Positions 24,661 to 35,460 of a stretch of DNA of 64,000 bases are shown piece by piece. The notes under the pieces are model-generated. The model was given only the letters and a program-made list of their open reading frames with translations, did not search any database and was not told the origin of the DNA. This stretch comes from Heterobilharzia americana. Lineage: Eukaryota; Platyhelminthes; Trematoda; Strigeidida; Schistosomatidae. How positions within the stretch are numbered: position 1 is the stretch's first letter; the number at the start of each line of letters is the position of its first letter. A program made the position numbers and the translations under genes. The stretch lies in NCBI GenBank assembly GCA_944470555.2, contig OX104127.1, positions 29,961,661 through 30,025,660 of the forward strand. The letters run 5' to 3'.

Positions 24661-25200
24661 ACGCCTGGGTGCTACGTTGCTTTGTTCCGTGTTTATTTCT
24701 CCTTTTTGACATCATTTTTTTTTGCCATATTATAGTTATGTTCTTTTGTATGGTACATTCTTGGTGCTAATGCAGTACCAAGTTTCTGTTTTGAATAAAA
24801 TCAATGAGAACCTTCAATAAATTGGTTGTTTGACCAAATTAAACTGTGTGGGTGAAAATCACCTACGAAAGAAAGTTAGTAAATTGAAAGTTCTAATACA
24901 TTGGTAAACACGTAAATGAACAAAGATGTACGGAAAACAAGTGGAATGTAAATTGATAAGATTCAGTAATTTGATCATTTCAGTGCAGATAAAAAGTGAT
25001 AAATAGTGAATACCGTAGATGATATTTCGGCTGGCTCAAGTAGAATATAAACGCTATTTTTAGAGTGTGACAAATAAATCTGACGGATTCCATAAAATTA
25101 AAAATGAGTCGCATGTTATTCTGAACAGTGATTTGATGGATGAAAAGATGCTCCAATTTAACTCGACCCAGTATATCAATAAAAAAACAACTCATATTCG
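24661..25200. other. AT-rich DNA, nothing recognised
   Basis: No supported feature. Confidence 0.45.
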
Positions 25201-25204
25201 CTGC

Positions 25205-25375
25205 ACAAGTGATGGATTTCGTGGTCCAGAGGTCTAGCGGATATTGCCTTGGTGTTCAAAATCATGAGCACTGGGTGTCAGTCTCAATGGAAACATCTCT
25301 CATTGCGATGCTGGTACATCCGGCTGACGAGTCCCAGATGGGACGAAAATTACGTCCAGAATCTCACTGATAACC
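25205..25375 (+). repeat. Hammerhead-type SINE (Sm-alpha-like)
   Basis: A tRNA-like head (A-box-like tggtccagaggtctagcgg near 25222; B box decayed) is followed by the family block ctggtacatccggctgacgag and a hammerhead core. The element ends near the cactgataacca motif at 25366. Confidence 0.65.
25305..25362 (+). ncRNA. Hammerhead ribozyme with intact core
   Basis: The best core in the window. Ctgacgag (about 25324) and gacgaaa (about 25342) flank a perfect stem II (gtccc against gggac around an agat loop). A GTC cleavage triplet is present near 25354. Stem I is weakened (catccgg against cagaat), so activity is doubtful. Confidence 0.6.
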
Positions 25376-26218
25376 ACCACGTAGACTACAAAATACGTTT
25401 TCAATTTGAAAATCTCTGGTTTGGTGAGTGAGATAAAGGTCTGCTTAATTTATCTCACTGTCGATCATCGTCGAATGGAAGTCAAATGTAATGGGCTAAA
25501 AATGTATTCAGGCGTGTTAGAAGTGTGGAAGGGTAAACAGTTGTGAGAAAACTGTATGTTAAGTATGTGTTCTTCGTGAAGGTTTTTCTTATTTAAAATG
25601 TAGTCACTAGAGAAACTGACAGAAGCACAGAGTACTGAATAAGTGTTCTGCTTAAAAAATCTGATACGGACGACAAGTTCATACTTGAAATAGAACCTGC
25701 TACATGTCTTTTCTGTGGTGATTCAATTGGGTTATTTCAGTTCAACATATTTTTTGGTATTTCCCGTCTTTATTGAATTCGTGAGGAAGAGAGATAGACA
25801 TTCTTATGGGTGGTTTTTGATTACTTATCCAATTTAGGTGACTTGCCGTTGCACACTCACACTCTAGGAGAATATTGGGTTAATTTAGTTAGGATATTCG
25901 AATGAGGATACCTTTGAATGGATACCATACCATATTCCTTCATTCCTCTTGCTAGTTTGACGGACCGAAGAAAAATGTCATGCTGGTGATTTACGCTTTT
26001 ATATTTACATATTTCCATACGTTGTTGAAGTACTAATATCAAAGTTTCATCCCGTTTTCATGTCGGTCCTACTGATAATCTGGTCTCAAGAATTAAGGTG
26101 AGTCTCCACTCTCAACTAAACGAAGATGTCTGAACTATCACTACTCGGTTAATTAGATGATAGAAAGTAGGAATAAAGTGTAACCAAACAATTGTGGTCG
26201 TTGCATTTGATGTGGGGT
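25376..26218. other. DNA upstream of the LTR element
   Basis: No gene recognised. Its end provides the AGTT target site. Confidence 0.5.
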
Positions 26219-26222
26219 AGTT
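26219..26222 (+). repeat. Target-site duplication AGTT, left
   Basis: Four bases directly before the 5' LTR match those directly after the 3' LTR (31459-31462). Four- to six-base duplications are usual for Ty3/gypsy integrases. Confidence 0.7.
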
Positions 26223-26565
26223 TGTAGCGTCATACACTTCCCCAAAATCAATAGCCTAGGGTTTGACGACTTCGACATTGATGCTGACCTTGATAGTTTA
26301 ACTGGACTCGCTAAGCTGAAGGCACCCGGTCAAGCATCCTCGCCATTTGGCACGCTGTCGTGTTACGTTGCATTGCTCGTATTCGACTCTCTAGCCAGTT
26401 AGTTGGAACGCATCGGTATTTTGGCATAACCATCCAAATATACTATTCCATCCGACTACGCTATCGTGTTCTTCCTTGGTCTCGTATTCGTGGGTATATA
26501 ACAAGTTCGAATAATTAGTGATTGGTCTTTGCGTCTGTCAAGTTCGCACCAGGACAAATCCTAAA
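26223..26565 (+). repeat. 5' LTR
   Basis: It is 343 bp and I find no difference from 31116-31458. It starts TGTAGC and, judged by the target duplication, ends CCTAAA, so it lacks the usual TG...CA termini. It should contain promoter, transcription start and polyadenylation functions; only the TATA box is recognisable by eye. Confidence 0.92.
26495..26500 (+). promoter_or_regulatory. TATA box in 5' LTR
   Basis: A tatata motif within gggtatataacaag lies about 65 bp before the LTR end, a plausible place for the core promoter. The same motif is at 31388-31393 in the 3' LTR. Confidence 0.5.
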
Positions 26566-26566
26566 T

Positions 26567-26584
26567 TGGTGAGCCCGACGTGAT
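26567..26584 (+). promoter_or_regulatory. Primer-binding site, tRNA-Trp type
   Basis: The sequence tggtgagcccgacgtgat starts one base after the LTR. It matches the complement of the tRNA-Trp 3' end used by CsRn1-clade elements except at one position (G for C at the seventh base). A second copy of its first ten bases, ttggtgagcc, occurs at 26615-26624 in the leader. Confidence 0.75.
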
Positions 26585-26694
26585 CACATATCCCGACCAA
26601 TAACAAGTATTGAATTGGTGAGCCTGTTCCATTTTATATTTGTTTATTGTTTTCATTTCGATAACATTTATATATCCATTTACTACACTTTCTC

Positions 26695-27533
26695 ATGTCC
26701 GACCACACTCCCAAGCTTATTCGTATTAAGCCGACTTCGAACACGATCCAACTCGTGCCATATTGGCCAGACAATGCAGAAACATGGTTTCTGTATGCCG
26801 AGGCCGATTTTCGAGAACAGGGTGTCTCAGATCCTCATCTCGATTTCTTGCTGTCATACGTTCACTACCGCGAGAATTAAACAGGTTTGTTACAGCAAAC
26901 ATGTTTAATCCTGAAGTAAGTGACCCTTATGCACTTCTAAAGGCTGCACTCTTGAAGAAAAGCGATCTCACAGATCGCCAACGTCTAGACGAATTGCTTC
27001 GTAACATCGAGCTAGGCAGCCACTCAGCTACTGAAGTCCTCGCACGCATGCGAGAAGTAATCGGTGCACGAACATTTGACGATGGTTTCTTCCGAGAACT
27101 ATTTCTCTCGAAACTACCACAACCGGTGCAAACCGTGTTGGTGACACTCCAGTCAGTCCCACTCGACGACCTGGCAGCTTCAGCAGATAAAATACTGGAG
27201 ATATCCAGCAGACCCGTCTCCAACGTATATTCTATCTGTGACAAAACAGAGCGCCAGGATTCGGAGGTGACCAAGTTGTGCAACTCTGTGAAACGGTTGC
27301 TACGATCTCGAAGTCCTAGATCACGTAGCACTTCACAGAAACGCACCTTGGCGCATCGCAGCAAGTCGCGTGGTAGCCCTAAAACGAAACCCAACAGGGT
27401 GGAAAACCCTGAATGGTGCTGGTTTCATAACACTTACGGGGATGAAGCCAGAAAATGTCGTAAACCATGCCGTTTTAAGAAGGACCCAAACTCGGGAAAC
27501 GGTCACGCCGGCACGTGCTCACGGCAACCGTAG
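26695..27533 (+). pseudogene. gag: Gag polyprotein with one frame break
   Basis: Gag packages the element RNA in virus-like particles. The likely start is the ATG at 26695, whose frame runs 61 codons to a TAA at 26878-26880 and contains the expected N-terminal pattern (PYWPDNAETWFLYAEADF). The homologous continuation (LPRELNRFVTANMF) is in the minus-one frame from about 26870 to TAG 27531-27533. This implies a small indel near 26863-26873. The C-terminal part has a serine/arginine-rich stretch (near 27300-27335) and the knuckle C-x2-H-x9-C-x3-C at 27417-27470, the CHCC form seen in the CsRn1 clade. No slippery sequence lies at the first break, so a mutation is more likely than programmed shifting. 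An error in the read sequence is also possible. Confidence 0.85.
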
Positions 27534-30500
27534 CCGGCGGAAAAAGCCGTTTGCTCTACGTCACCGACATTAAAACGAAAGTCCGCTACCTCGTCGACAC
27601 CGGCGCAGAAGTTAGCGTTCTTCCAGCAACGACAAAGGAGCGTCATCTCGACCCATCCTTCAATCTTCAAGCAGCCAACGGCAAGGCAATCGCGACATTC
27701 GGGAGACGGTATGCCTACCTCAACTTAGGTTTACGCAAACCTATTCACTGGATTTTCCTCCTGGCAGACGTCTCTATGCCCATCATTGGCATAGATTTGC
27801 TGAACCATTACGATCTACTCGTAGATGCTCGCCGTCGACGACTGATAGATAACAACACAAAGTTATCTATTGGCGGCACCACCTATGTAGGTCCGAGTTT
27901 AGCCATCGTTAGGACTAAACAATCAGGCGACGCGTCCTACCAGGCAGTTCTGGAGAAATATCCAGAGTTACAACAACCGAAACACACTCTTCCGTGCATA
28001 ACCAGCAATGTTATGCATCACGTCACAACCACAGGTCCACCTGTGGCATCCAAAGCTCGCCGTTTAGCCCCCGATAAGCTGCAAACGGCGAAAAATGAAT
28101 TCGACCATATGCTGGAACTGGGCATTATCAGACCGTCGAACAGTCCTTGGGCATCGCCATTGCACATGGTGCCCAAAAAGGATAGCAACGACTGGCGTCC
28201 GACCGGTGATTACCGAAGGCTTAACGCCAAAACAACTCCGGACTGCTACCCTATACCCCACGTTTACGACTTGACCGCAACCTTATGCGGCATGAACATT
28301 TTCTCGAAAATCGACTTAGTCAAAGCGTACAACCAGATACCTATGGCAGCAGAAGATATCGCGAAAACAGCCATTATTACTCCTTTTGGCCTGTTTGAAT
28401 TCCTGCGCATGCCTTTTGGTCTTCGGAATGCAGCACAAACATTCCAACGCTTTATGGACGACGTCTTCCGTGGTCTGAATTTTGTTCATGTCTACATCGA
28501 TGACTGTCTAATTGCGAGTCCAGATAAGGAAACACACCTTAAACATTTGGACCTCGCATTCGAAAGACTCAAAAAACATGGCATCACAGTTAACTTACAG
28601 AAGTGTGAAATAGGAGTTGAATCACTCAGCTTCCTTGGGCATACCATTGACAACAAAGGTATACGCCCATTGAGAGATAAAGTGGCGGCTATCACAAACT
28701 ATCCAGAGCCGACCACTGTGAAACATCTCCGCACTTTCAATGGCCTGGTAAGTTATTACCGAAGGTTTATCCCTAACTGTGCCTCTGTCATGAGACCACT
28801 CACAGATCTACTTCGAGGAACTGCGAAGTTCGTGTCTCTGGACAACGCGGCTAGACTTGCTTTCTCCAAAGTCAAGGAAGCCATTTCGAACGCAACCATG
28901 CTTATGCATCATGACCCCAATGCTCCTCTGAGTATTGCTGTTGATGCATCTGATTCAGCAATTGGAGCAGTTTTGCAACAGTTGACTGACAACCAGTGGC
29001 AACCGTTAGCCTTTTTCTCGAGGCGGCTGCAAGACGCGGAAACAAGATACAGTACATTTGGTAGGGAACTCCTAGCCATGTACTGTTCTGTACGCCATTT
29101 TCGACATTCTGTGGAAGGTCGTGATTTCATTATTTTCACAGACCACAAACCGTTAACGTTTTCCCTCAGCTCGGCGTCTGACAAATACTCCCCTCGTGAG
29201 TCGCGACAGCTGGATTACATTTCCCAGTTCACGTCAGACATCCGCCACATTTCTGGAGCAAACAACTCCGCAGCCGACGCACTATCTCGAATAGCTTCGA
29301 TAAACTATATCGAGGGTATTGATCTCGTTGAACTAGCTCGGCGTCAAAAGGAAGACCTTGAGCTGCATCATGAGTTGTCGTCCACAACTCTCAAACTGCG
29401 ACTTTGTCCTGTTGGATCAGACAAGGATGCAATTTTGTGCGATGTCTCTGCTAGTCAACCACGCCCAATAGTTCCGAAGAGTTGTCGACGCAACGTCTTC
29501 AATACGTTGCACAAACTCTCTCATCCAGGTGTACGAGCCACCATTAGGCTTATCGCACAACGTTTCTGCTGGCCTGGGATGAACAAAGACGTTAAGGAGT
29601 GGGCCCAGTCGTGCTTAGCTTGTCAAAAGTGTAAAGTCACGCGACACACGAAAAGCCCTTTAGGCTCATTTCTAGCCCCAGACATGCGTTTCGACCACGT
29701 CCATATAGATATTGTAGGACCCCTACCAGAATCTAATGGATGTACCTACCTTTTCACCTGTGTTGATCGTTTCACACGATGGCCGGAAGCAGTACCCATT
29801 AAAGATATTACTGCCGAAACAGTTGCTCGTGTTTTCGTCGAAAGATGGATCGCGAACTTCGGATGTCCATCCTACGTCACAACCGACCGTGGGCGCCAAT
29901 TTGAGTGCGGACTATTTCACGCTCTAACGGCACTTTTAGGTTGCACTCGGTTCCGAACGACAGCCTACCATCCACAAGCAAATGGCATGGTAGAGCGTTT
30001 CCATCGACAGCTGAAAGCTTCCCTTTCAGCTACAAACATACCTCAGTGGACCGAGGCTCTGCCTCTAGTCCTACTAGGTATTCGTAACGCGTTGAAAGTT
30101 GATGCTGGATGCACTCCTGCAGAACTCGTCTATGGGACCACTCTTCGCCTACCAGGTGAGTTTGTTTCCCCTTCAACTTTCAAACATGTTTCCGATAGGG
30201 CATCTTATGTGACTAGGCTTACAAACGCAATGCGTTCAGTTAGGCCTTCTCCGATTAGACCGCAAACGACTGATGTTTTCGTCCACCCCAGTTTACAGAA
30301 GACATCACACGTGTTTGTTCGCCACGACGCTGTTCGTCGACCACTTGAACCACCCTACGACGGGCCGTTCAAAGTGATTAAGCGACATGAGAAATTCTAT
30401 GTAATTGAGCGAGGCGGACGCGAAGATACTGTCAGTATCGACCGTTTGAAACCAGCTTATTTCGAAGGCAACCCCATTGTAAGTGACGTTTCAGCTCGCT

Positions 30501-30646
30501 ACATCCGACCGACGGATGACTCAATTATCGAAATTCTCGACGATGTGCCTGGTAATGCACAGCTGCAACAACCAGCGGCGCAACAAAAAACACGATCAGG
30601 TCGAACCGTCAGGTTCCCAGAGTACCTGAAGTCATATTCAACTTAG
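27479..30646 (+). CDS. pol: Pol polyprotein: PR, RT, RNase H, integrase
   Basis: An uninterrupted frame of 1055 codons with no ATG near its start; translation is expected by frameshift from Gag. Numbering from the GTG at 27515: protease with [13 protein letters not shown] at about 26-38 (catalytic D28). Reverse transcriptase at about 180-380 with [13 protein letters not shown] (motif A), [13 protein letters not shown] (motif B) and YIDD at 327-330. RNase H at about 470-592 with DAS 477-479, RELLA, TDHKPL and ADALSR. Integrase has a zinc finger H666, H670, C700, C703 and catalytic D732, D791, E827 (DD35E). After the core there is a C-terminal domain without a chromodomain that I can recognise. 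All catalytic residues are present and no stop interrupts it, so Pol looks functional. It copies element RNA to DNA and inserts it in the nucleus. Confidence 0.97.
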   Translation, partial: EGPKLGKRSRRHVLTATVAGGKSRLLYVTDIKTKVRYLVDTGAEVSVLPATTKERHLDPSFNLQAANGKAIATFGRRYAYLNLGLRKPIHWIFLLADVSMPIIGIDLLNHYDLLVDARRRRLIDNNTKLSIGGTTYVGPSLAIVRTKQSGDASYQAVLEKYPELQQPKHTLPCITSNVMHHVTTTGPPVASKARRLAPDKLQTAKNEFDHMLELGIIRPSNSPWASPLHMVPKKDSNDWRPTGDYRRLNAKTTPDCYPIPHVYDLTATLCGMNIFSKIDLVKAYNQIPMAAEDIAKTAIITPFGLFEFLRMPFGLRNAAQTFQRFMDDVFRGLNFVHVYIDDCLIASPDKETHLKHLDLAFERLKKHGITVNLQKCEIGVESLSFLGHTIDNKGIRPLRDKVAAITNYPEPTTVKHLRTFNGLVSYYRRFIPNCASVMRPLTDLLRGTAKFVSLDNAARLAFSKVKEAISNATMLMHHDPNAPLSIAVDASDSAIGAVLQQLTDNQWQPLAFFSRRLQDAETRYSTFGRELLAMYCSVRHFRHSVEGRDFIIFTDHKPLTFSLSSASDKYSPRESRQLDYISQFTSDIRHISGANNSAADALSRIASINYIEGIDLVELARRQKEDLELHHELSSTTLKLRLCPVGSDKDAILCDVSASQPRPIVPKSCRRNVFNTLHKLSHPGVRATIRLIAQRFCWPGMNKDVKEWAQSCLACQKCKVTRHTKSPLGSFLAPDMRFDHVHIDIVGPLPESNGCTYLFTCVDRFTRWPEAVPIKDITAETVARVFVERWIANFGCPSYVTTDRGRQFECGLFHALTALLGCTRFRTTAYHPQANGMVERFHRQLKASLSATNIPQWTEALPLVLLGIRNALKVDAGCTPAELVYGTTLRLPGEFVSPSTFKHVSDRASYVTRLTNAMRSVRPSPIRPQTTDVFVHPSLQKTSHVFVRHDAVRRPLEPPYDGPFKVIKRHEKFYVIERGGREDTVSIDRLKPAYFEGNPIVSDVSARYIRPTDDSIIEILDDVPGNAQLQQPAAQQKTRSGRTVRFPEYLKSYST
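27494..27539 (+). promoter_or_regulatory. Minus-one frameshift signal, Gag to Pol
   Basis: The heptamer GGGAAAC (27494-27500) is phased G GGA AAC in the gag frame. After a 5-nt spacer a perfect 7-bp GC stem follows: cgccggc (27506-27512) with gccggcg (27533-27539). Its 20-nt loop contains a second 4-bp stem (acgg/ccgt, 27521-27531). The shift moves ribosomes into the pol frame, which opens at 27479 after a TAA. Frame, spacing and structure all agree with known retroviral minus-one signals. The gag stop lies within the stem-loop. Confidence 0.8.
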
Positions 30647-31100
30647 CTATGTGTGTGCCAACCATTTTTTTTCGAGGCACTATTTTTCTTATTTACCGGC
30701 ACAAACCCTCGTACACTTTGCCTTTTTATATCAATTTTTATTTACCATGTAATAAAAACTAAAAAAACGGCGAAGATAAGCGTAAATTTTTCTTTTTCGA
30801 CACGTTTATATATAAATAATTCCCATTTTTACGCAACGTTTTCGTGGTATTAAAGACTTTTATTTATATTCCAGGTGCAACGAGCACTGGACGGAACGTC
30901 GAAAGGAACAGATGACCGCGACCGACGTACAATTTCATTTATTGTATTTTATTTATTTAATCGCCACGACACCCTAGAATAAGGTTCAGACAACCAGGGG
31001 CCACCTCACGCAGTGAGCCCATCGGAGAGTTTTACCAGTGGAGAAACCACTGGGTTTTTACTTCCGGCTGGTATCGTCTTAGGGTCCTCACGAACCCACT
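30647..31100 (+). other. 3' untranslated region of the LTR element
   Basis: About 450 bp lie between the pol stop and the polypurine tract. The frame after the TAG stays open for about 66 codons and is rich in Phe, Ile and Leu. It comes from a T-rich tract and shows no signal cleavage site or envelope-like motif, so I do not call it a gene. A polyT-rich segment lies at 30663-30700, with more GC-rich DNA at 30980-31100. Confidence 0.6.
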
Positions 31101-31110
31101 AGGGGGGGAG
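31101..31110 (+). promoter_or_regulatory. Polypurine tract
   Basis: The AGGGGGGGAG run primes plus-strand DNA synthesis in LTR elements. It is separated from the LTR start (31116) by TGATC, although these tracts usually abut the LTR. Confidence 0.8.
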
Positions 31111-31115
31111 TGATC

Positions 31116-31458
31116 TGTAGCGTCATACACTTCCCCAAAATCAATAGCCTAGGGTTTGACGACTTCGACATTGATGCTGACCTTGATAGTTTAACTGGAC
31201 TCGCTAAGCTGAAGGCACCCGGTCAAGCATCCTCGCCATTTGGCACGCTGTCGTGTTACGTTGCATTGCTCGTATTCGACTCTCTAGCCAGTTAGTTGGA
31301 ACGCATCGGTATTTTGGCATAACCATCCAAATATACTATTCCATCCGACTACGCTATCGTGTTCTTCCTTGGTCTCGTATTCGTGGGTATATAACAAGTT
31401 CGAATAATTAGTGATTGGTCTTTGCGTCTGTCAAGTTCGCACCAGGACAAATCCTAAA
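31116..31458 (+). repeat. 3' LTR
   Basis: It is 343 bp and no difference from the 5' LTR was found on reading both. It ends in CCTAAA and is followed by the AGTT duplication. Confidence 0.92.
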
Positions 31459-31462
31459 AGTT
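31459..31462 (+). repeat. Target-site duplication AGTT, right
   Basis: Matches 26219-26222. Together they fix the outer ends of both LTRs. Confidence 0.7.
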
Positions 31463-34400
31463 GAAGACAACTGAACTAAAGACTCTTGTCAATGTTCCTT
31501 ACTTGTTCGTATTCACTAAACTACAAAAATGAAGAATTTTATATCGTCTCAGAGATTCAAAGCCATGTCACTTATTTTCATGACCAAAGGAACCACAAAT
31601 AAGCTGTTTTAGTCACAGCTAACCCTAGACATGACTAGACTGAACATTGCAGTTGTTCCCTGAATACTTTTCACTTCCATGTTATCTTGACTTCGATGCT
31701 TTTGAAGTTCCGTCACTCGATTTTATAACGTCATGATAATACTCATGGGTTCTAAATTCTAGTGTACTGATCGAGTCGAAATAGTTGAAAGGTGATAGGT
31801 AGAGTATTTCAGACCTAATAGGGTACTGAAAGATTTAACTTCGGAACACTGACGAAGTACGGGTTACCTTGAAGCTGCAGACATGCTCAGCTCACGAGTA
31901 CCGTGAAGTACGACACATGGGTATAAGTCTTCATCCAATCATCTAGCAGCGAAAGCTGTTCAGCGTTACCAAGTCATACATTTCAGTTGGATTCAGTAAG
32001 GATTGAGGTCTAGCTAACATATAAGTGATTACTATTCAGTTATGGCCTACAGTACAACTGCGATTCTTTGTTAAGTTACTTCAACATACTTTTAGTAGGC
32101 ACTTGATACTTTTCTTCATCAATGACAATGTTCTACTGTACGATTCATCTACTCTTAGTTCAAAGATAGGTCCAGTTGTTTTCTTGACTGTGTATGGCTT
32201 CTGATAGGAAGTAGTCTAAATAGAAATCAATATTTTAAGTCATCATGCGCTAAGGCAGAATCCTTTTTATTTCAGTTTTGCTTCATGTCACTGTGTGGTC
32301 AAGAAAAACCCTATTGGATAATTTTATCTTACAGTTGACCAATCATAATGAGCCACTTAACTTTTCGTAGTCTCATATGTTCATGAAAATTATATAAATG
32401 ATGTGCTTTTGTGGAATAAAGTGTCATAGCTCAGTCCTTGTCTTTTGGTATTTTCGTGGCTCAGTGAAGTATAGGGTGCTGAGGGAGGATAGTTGCTATT
32501 CTCATCCAGTCCAAGTGTCTCACTGCGTTAGTGTGGTTTAGGTATTTCTTATTATTCAGTCGATCACTTCAGCTTCGTCCCAAACTCTCAAGAATAAATA
32601 CTAGGATGACTCAAACCAGGTGGGTGGTATTGTTCTAGGGACTTGATGAACGAAGCTTGTATTAGTAAAACATCTTTTGGTAGACATTTCCACATGTAGC
32701 AAAAATTTGGATGGATTATTGCAGTTCTTTATACTACAGTGGTTAGAACTGAACTTCGATACAAAACATGCTTTTGTGCATTCGTAATTAACTTTCTGGA
32801 TGGTTTCGTATTACACTCGTGCGATTACACTTTTTTCCTTTTGCAAACTCCAGTAAACAAGTTCTGGTGAAGACCAGACATGAACATCAATTCCTAATCC
32901 TTGTCTTGAGGAGGTAGTACAGGTGTATATTCTGATTTTGCAGCGTCTTGATCCTTTTTGACTAAAGATCATCGTGGTGATGTTCTTTAGATATTATGAG
33001 CGTGATCTGAAAGAAAGTGATCACTTATTATCCATCCAGGTGTGTCATAATAATTTGTACAATCTATTAGTAGAAACTTAGATATAAATAGTTTTAAAAT
33101 GAAACCATACCGCTGGTAAAATAATCATTCCTGATTATTACAGATATTATAAGCACTAAATAGAAAATATTACTTTTTAGATTCAAATTCATAAGAAACA
33201 ACCTATAATTAATATTTTTGAACGTTAAACTTCAAATAATCTAATTAAGCTTATATATTGAGTTTGGTGGCAGTAAATTCGTCCTGGGAGATGATAAACC
33301 CTTCAGCACCGACAGTCCCATGAAGTAGTGAGCCAAGGATTGGCAGGAGTCATAGTAAATACCTTCGCATTCAGTCACTGGGATGGAATCCAGTGGTCCT
33401 ACTTCTTTGTTTGAGATATCCCTCCAGATATCCTAGACTGTTGTCATATACTACCAAACATCATTCAGTACATCATGATGACTGTCTCATTAAATCGCCT
33501 TACAACTAGTCCACTTGATGGATGCGATATGAACACTATTTGCAGAATAAGATGATGTCATTGTATTTTAAGGGATTATCCTCATCTGCATACAGCGACG
33601 AAAAGTATATAACCACTATACGAATATAAACAGATTCGAGAACTTATTATTTAAAGCGTTTGTTGTATCCGTAGCCGGAAAGAATGAGACCAACAACTAA
33701 TCAATTAAGAATATCCTTCAAGTGTTTATTTTTGTTCTGGTTCATTGATATTCTGATTGGGCCGCCTACGCTCCGAAGGCCTCGTACATTTTCTATATAT
33801 GTTGCTTTATAGAATATAATTGTGTTTTATGAATATTGGCAATTATGAAATAATGATGAAACCAGTAACAAACAGTAATCGAGATCATATAGGGTTAGGG
33901 AAGAGAGAAAATACAAGCTTTTGAAGTGGTTTGAAAGAGGTAACGGGTTGTTTTCAAGAACAATGTCATTCACTATCGAGGTAGTGAGAGGTTGACCAGC
34001 ATTTGTTGATGAAGGTGTAAGTTTGGTCTTATTTACTTGGTGGCTCTGGACTTAGAAAACCACAATGTACTCCAATTCTTCTGTCTGCTGACAACTATGA
34101 AGGCCTTTTATACATTAATTACTTGTCCTGTATTGACTATATTGGGGGTTGTTGCACTGGTAAAAGAATATTGTTACATCGAAGAAGATGCTCAGTGGCT
34201 AAGATAAAGTTAGAAAAGATTTAGATCTTTTGCATCTCTGATCGTTTCTTGTTGAAAATTGGAAATAGACTAGTTACAGGAATAAAGCTTACCACTGATG
34301 TCCTCAAGGAAACGTAATGGCAACTAGAATTCGTCTAAATGATTCGCTGGGTGTCGCATGAAGTTCTTCCATTTCTTCTTTGACTCTGAATTTCATGAAC

Positions 34401-34900
34401 TGTGTACTTTTTGTCGCACATAACACTTTTATGTCAGTGAACAGTTTGTGGTCTTGGCTGAGTAGTTTCTATCAGAAACCCTATCGACACCAGAGTTAGA
34501 AGCTGAGAACCACAGCAACGTGGTAGATGTTATAATGAACAATTTGTGGAATACATGTACTGTAGCAAAAACAAAGTAACAGCTGGGGACAAATGTAGAT
34601 TGGTCTCAAAATACTTTAATCGCTAGTTAAGTTAGTTTAATTATCAGTTTACGACAAATACAATCTAGACTATTTTTGGAGGTGACTTTATGACAAACTA
34701 ACCAGCATTATGTTCATTTTAAAAATAAACTTGTCTTTTTTAATACGACTTTTATCTTTCAGGTAGGATATTTCAGCCGCCCACTTAAAGTATGTGTAAT
34801 TGGTTTTTTTTAAAATGCCCATCACTAGCACTTCCAATTTTACAGTGTCAGTTGCAACCTCATGATTAGTCTGTAGAATATGCTGTGTCCATCTTCTTCG
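31463..34900. other. Unassigned DNA
   Basis: No gene recognised. Segments near 32430-32930 and 33260-33600 are slightly richer in GC and may be decayed transposon sequence, but I cannot name a family. Confidence 0.4.
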
Positions 34901-34975
34901 TTTAAATCTCTCCTCCCAGTGAGTGGTATTTATTATGAAAGACTCTAAAGCAACCGATAAAATAATGAATTAACT

Positions 34976-35460
34976 TTATTTGGCTGGAATAGGGGCCACC
35001 CTTTTGTAGTATAACTCACTACTCATCCAACCATTCCCCTTCAGTTGAGAATCCTTTGTATTTTTTGTGGTCTCACCCACTCCTCCCTGCTTACCTCTTT
35101 TTGTACTTGCGACTTTTTCTCTGACTAACTGCCTAAATCTCTCCGACAGATCTTTGCATTTAATCTTCTTGGTCATCTGATCTGTTTTCTCGTTTGAGAA
35201 TTAAGATCCTAACTTTTTCTATACCTTATTTGTAGATCATCCGACTATATTATGTCGATTCTTTCTTGTTTTTGATTTTGACTGATTATCCTGCCGACGG
35301 GAACTTTGTTTTTTCTCTCTTTCTAGGCCGGTTGACAGGTTGGGTTGGTATCCGTTTGTCTGTTGATCGCTGACTAACCTGATTACCAAGGTTTGGGAAA
35401 TTACCAGGCATTCTATGTATTTCTTTTGTCCTAGATTTTTACGTATTCCCGGTCAAATTA
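34976..35460 (-). other. Lys/Arg-rich coding-like remnant, unknown
   Basis: On the minus strand an ATG near 35418 opens a basic peptide (NRPRKREKTKF) that meets a stop near 35300. The frame 35176-34976 then encodes 66 residues rich in Lys, Arg and Gln (RFRQLVREKVASTKRGKQ) ending in TAA, and an AT-rich stretch with an ataaa-type motif follows. It could be a decayed LINE ORF1, a Gag-like remnant or a terminal host exon. I do not recognise it. Confidence 0.25.

Larger units (their letters stand above)
26223..31458 (+). mobile_element. CsRn1/Boudicca-type Ty3/gypsy retrotransposon
   Basis: A complete element of 5236 bp: two 343-bp LTRs, primer-binding site, Gag, Pol, polypurine tract and flanking AGTT duplication. 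The pol order (PR-RT-RH-IN) places it in Ty3/gypsy (Metaviridae). The C-x2-H-x9-C-x3-C knuckle in Gag and the tRNA-Trp-like primer site are known marks of the CsRn1 clade, which includes CsRn1 of Clonorchis and Boudicca of Schistosoma mansoni. It is noticeably richer in GC than its surroundings. The LTRs look identical, so insertion is recent. The one defect seen is a frame break in gag. Confidence 0.95.

Noticed and set aside
26927..27394. 155-codon open frame opposite gag
   Set aside because: Antisense shadow of gag. Its Ser/Arg-rich composition mirrors the gag codons.
30653..30853. Hydrophobic open frame after pol that could be envelope-like
   Set aside because: It is the T-rich 3' untranslated region read in frame after the pol stop. 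There is no ATG, no cysteine pattern and no cleavage or fusion motif.
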